Origin: an uncultured Methylococcaceae bacterium
Lineage (GTDB): Bacteria > Pseudomonadota > Gammaproteobacteria > Methylococcales > Methylococcaceae
NCBI GenBank assembly: GCA_903910005.1
Contig: CAIVXW010000023.1
Span: 1-6,135, forward strand
Length of the DNA stretch: 6,135 nt
Direction of reading: 5' to 3'
The notes under the pieces are model-generated. The model ran no database searches. It had not been told where the DNA came from and was given only the letters and a program-made list of their open reading frames with translations. Position numbers and translations under genes: made by a program. Positions within the stretch are counted from its first letter, which is position 1, and every line of letters begins with the position of its first letter. Positions 5,168 to 6,135 of the stretch are shown here, in pieces.

Positions 5168-6135
5168 ATGAACAAGAATAGCCTGATGACCACTGCCAAA
5201 GCCTTTCGCCGCAGTCGTGCCCTGATCGAAAAACTGGAAGACCGGATACTGCTGTCGGCAGAACCGCTGTTGCAGCAAAACAAGCCGGAGAGCGATGACA
5301 CCGGACTGGCGGAAAATTTTCAGCTTGAGGCATTGCCGGATACCCGTACTCCAACCAGTCTGCAGGATTTCCAGTTGAAGCCAACCCTGCTGAGTCTGGC
5401 CAGGGGCGGGGCGGGGGTCAGTCAGAATCCGGCCCTGTCGTGGGGGGTGGACGGGTCGCTACTCAATTTGAATCAAAGCCTGTTGAATCTGGTGCTTGAT
5501 CTGGGAGCCGGTGACGACCAGGTCACCCTGAGTCAGCAGGCTGACGGACGCATGAAACTGTCGGGCGACTCCATTTATGATCTGGTATTTACCAAACCCA
5601 CCCATCTGCTGGGGTTGATCGGGGGCAAGGGGCTGGACAGCATTCAGGTGGAGCAGGCGGATCTGGGTACCGCCTCGCTTCACATCGAGGCAGAACGCAT
5701 CAACCTGGGGGCAGGTTCCAGCGTGCAGTCGGCGGGCGATGTCATTCTCAAGGGATGGGCCGAGTTGAGCCAGGCCGGTAGCAGCAGTGTTGATCTGGAG
5801 GTGACGGCGTCAGTCGATGTGGCCGGCAGCATCGTCGCATCCGGTGATGTGGTGCTGGAATCCCGGGTCAAGGTTCAGACCGACATCGCCGGTTCCGGCC
5901 CCCTGGCCACCCAGAGTCTTGATCTGGCCAGTGTGGCCGCAACCCATGTAGCGGGCAGTGCCGCCATCACGGCCGGTAGCCTGAGTGTCACCGCCTATAC
6001 CGAAAACAGCCTGGGGCTGCGAAGCAGTGGCGGGCTGGGCATGCTGACGGCCGATGTCAGTCACAGCACCACTGCCACGGTGGCCGGTGGAGCCAATCTG
6101 ATCGTATCACCTGCCCCGACGAGCGGCACGGTGAG
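5168..6135 (+). CDS. LEPR-XLL-type large repetitive surface/secreted protein, 5' part only
   Basis: The frame is open from ATG 5168 to the window edge: 322 complete codons plus two bases, with no stop, so the C-terminus is missing. Residues 23-33 read LEDRILLSAEP, a variant (P to D) of the LEPR-XLL motif found near the N-terminus of very large repetitive proteins in Proteobacteria and Planctomycetes. There is no hydrophobic signal peptide; the basic N-terminus KAFRRSRALIEK precedes the motif. After a polar linker (34-97), the sequence from about 98 on is rich in G, S, V, A, L and D with alternating hydrophobic residues, as in beta-helix or filamentous-haemagglutinin-like repeats. A single GAGDD (113-117) recalls calcium-binding repeat loops. 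Two stretches align as repeats around GDVIL (190-194) and GDVVL (226-230). No cysteine occurs in the 322 residues. By analogy with the family it is probably exported without Sec, perhaps by a type I system, but the export signal would lie outside the window. Role in adhesion or biofilm is inference. Confidence 0.85.
   Translation, partial: MNKNSLMTTAKAFRRSRALIEKLEDRILLSAEPLLQQNKPESDDTGLAENFQLEALPDTRTPTSLQDFQLKPTLLSLARGGAGVSQNPALSWGVDGSLLNLNQSLLNLVLDLGAGDDQVTLSQQADGRMKLSGDSIYDLVFTKPTHLLGLIGGKGLDSIQVEQADLGTASLHIEAERINLGAGSSVQSAGDVILKGWAELSQAGSSSVDLEVTASVDVAGSIVASGDVVLESRVKVQTDIAGSGPLATQSLDLASVAATHVAGSAAITAGSLSVTAYTENSLGLRSSGGLGMLTADVSHSTTATVAGGANLIVSPAPTSGTV

Noticed and set aside
5459..6064. 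Minus-strand ORFs opposite the LEPR-XLL gene
   Set aside because: Short antisense frames with no similarity; the plus strand has a good ribosome binding site, the N-terminal motif and an uninterrupted frame.

Overview
The window looks like a chromosomal segment of a non-enteric Gram-negative bacterium, most likely a gammaproteobacterium. This rests on a PerM/AI-2E-family permease with the long 'NLHPVAII...LWGFWGVFFAIPLATLVKA' type of C-terminus common in that class, on an N-terminal LEPR-XLL-type motif in the last gene, and on fairly GC-rich, proteobacterial-style codon use. The genus cannot be read from the sequence. No rRNA, tRNA, CRISPR array, insertion sequence or phage gene is visible.

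Layout. Bases 1-96 hold no gene that can be called with confidence; they carry an 8-bp inverted repeat and possibly the start of a further minus-strand gene. Bases 97-3810 (minus strand) are one very large multidomain signalling gene. Its domains in order are CheB methylesterase, CheR methyltransferase, a PAS-like segment, a long NEEL-type coiled coil, a PAS domain, a HisKA/HATPase histidine kinase and a C-terminal receiver. Bases 3811-3940 are a divergent intergenic region with a fair sigma70-type promoter for the minus-strand gene. Bases 3941-5029 (plus) encode an eight-helix-type AI-2E/PerM permease. Bases 5030-5167 are a gap with 10-bp-phased direct repeats, a 13-bp palindrome and a good ribosome binding site. 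From 5168 to the window end (plus) runs the first 322 codons of an LEPR-XLL protein, probably a large repetitive surface or secreted protein, cut by the window edge.

How the genes might relate. The hybrid kinase carries both chemotaxis-type methylation activities and a complete phosphorelay start (His kinase plus receiver), but no chemoreceptor, CheA/CheW or flagellar gene is in view, so it is probably an orphan sensor of the CheB/CheR-PAS-HK class. The permease and the LEPR-XLL gene point the same way and could share a transcript, although the 138-bp gap with its own repeats makes separate control of the LEPR-XLL gene equally likely. A functional link between the sensor and the surface protein is only inference from proximity.

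The most unusual local structure is inside the hybrid kinase gene, at the linker after the CheR domain. There, on the coding strand, C8 is followed directly by A8. This contains an in-frame A_AAA_AAC slippery heptamer, is followed at once by a short hairpin, and has a -1-frame stop five codons on. Frameshifting or polymerase slippage there would release a CheB-CheR protein of about 505 residues without the kinase half.
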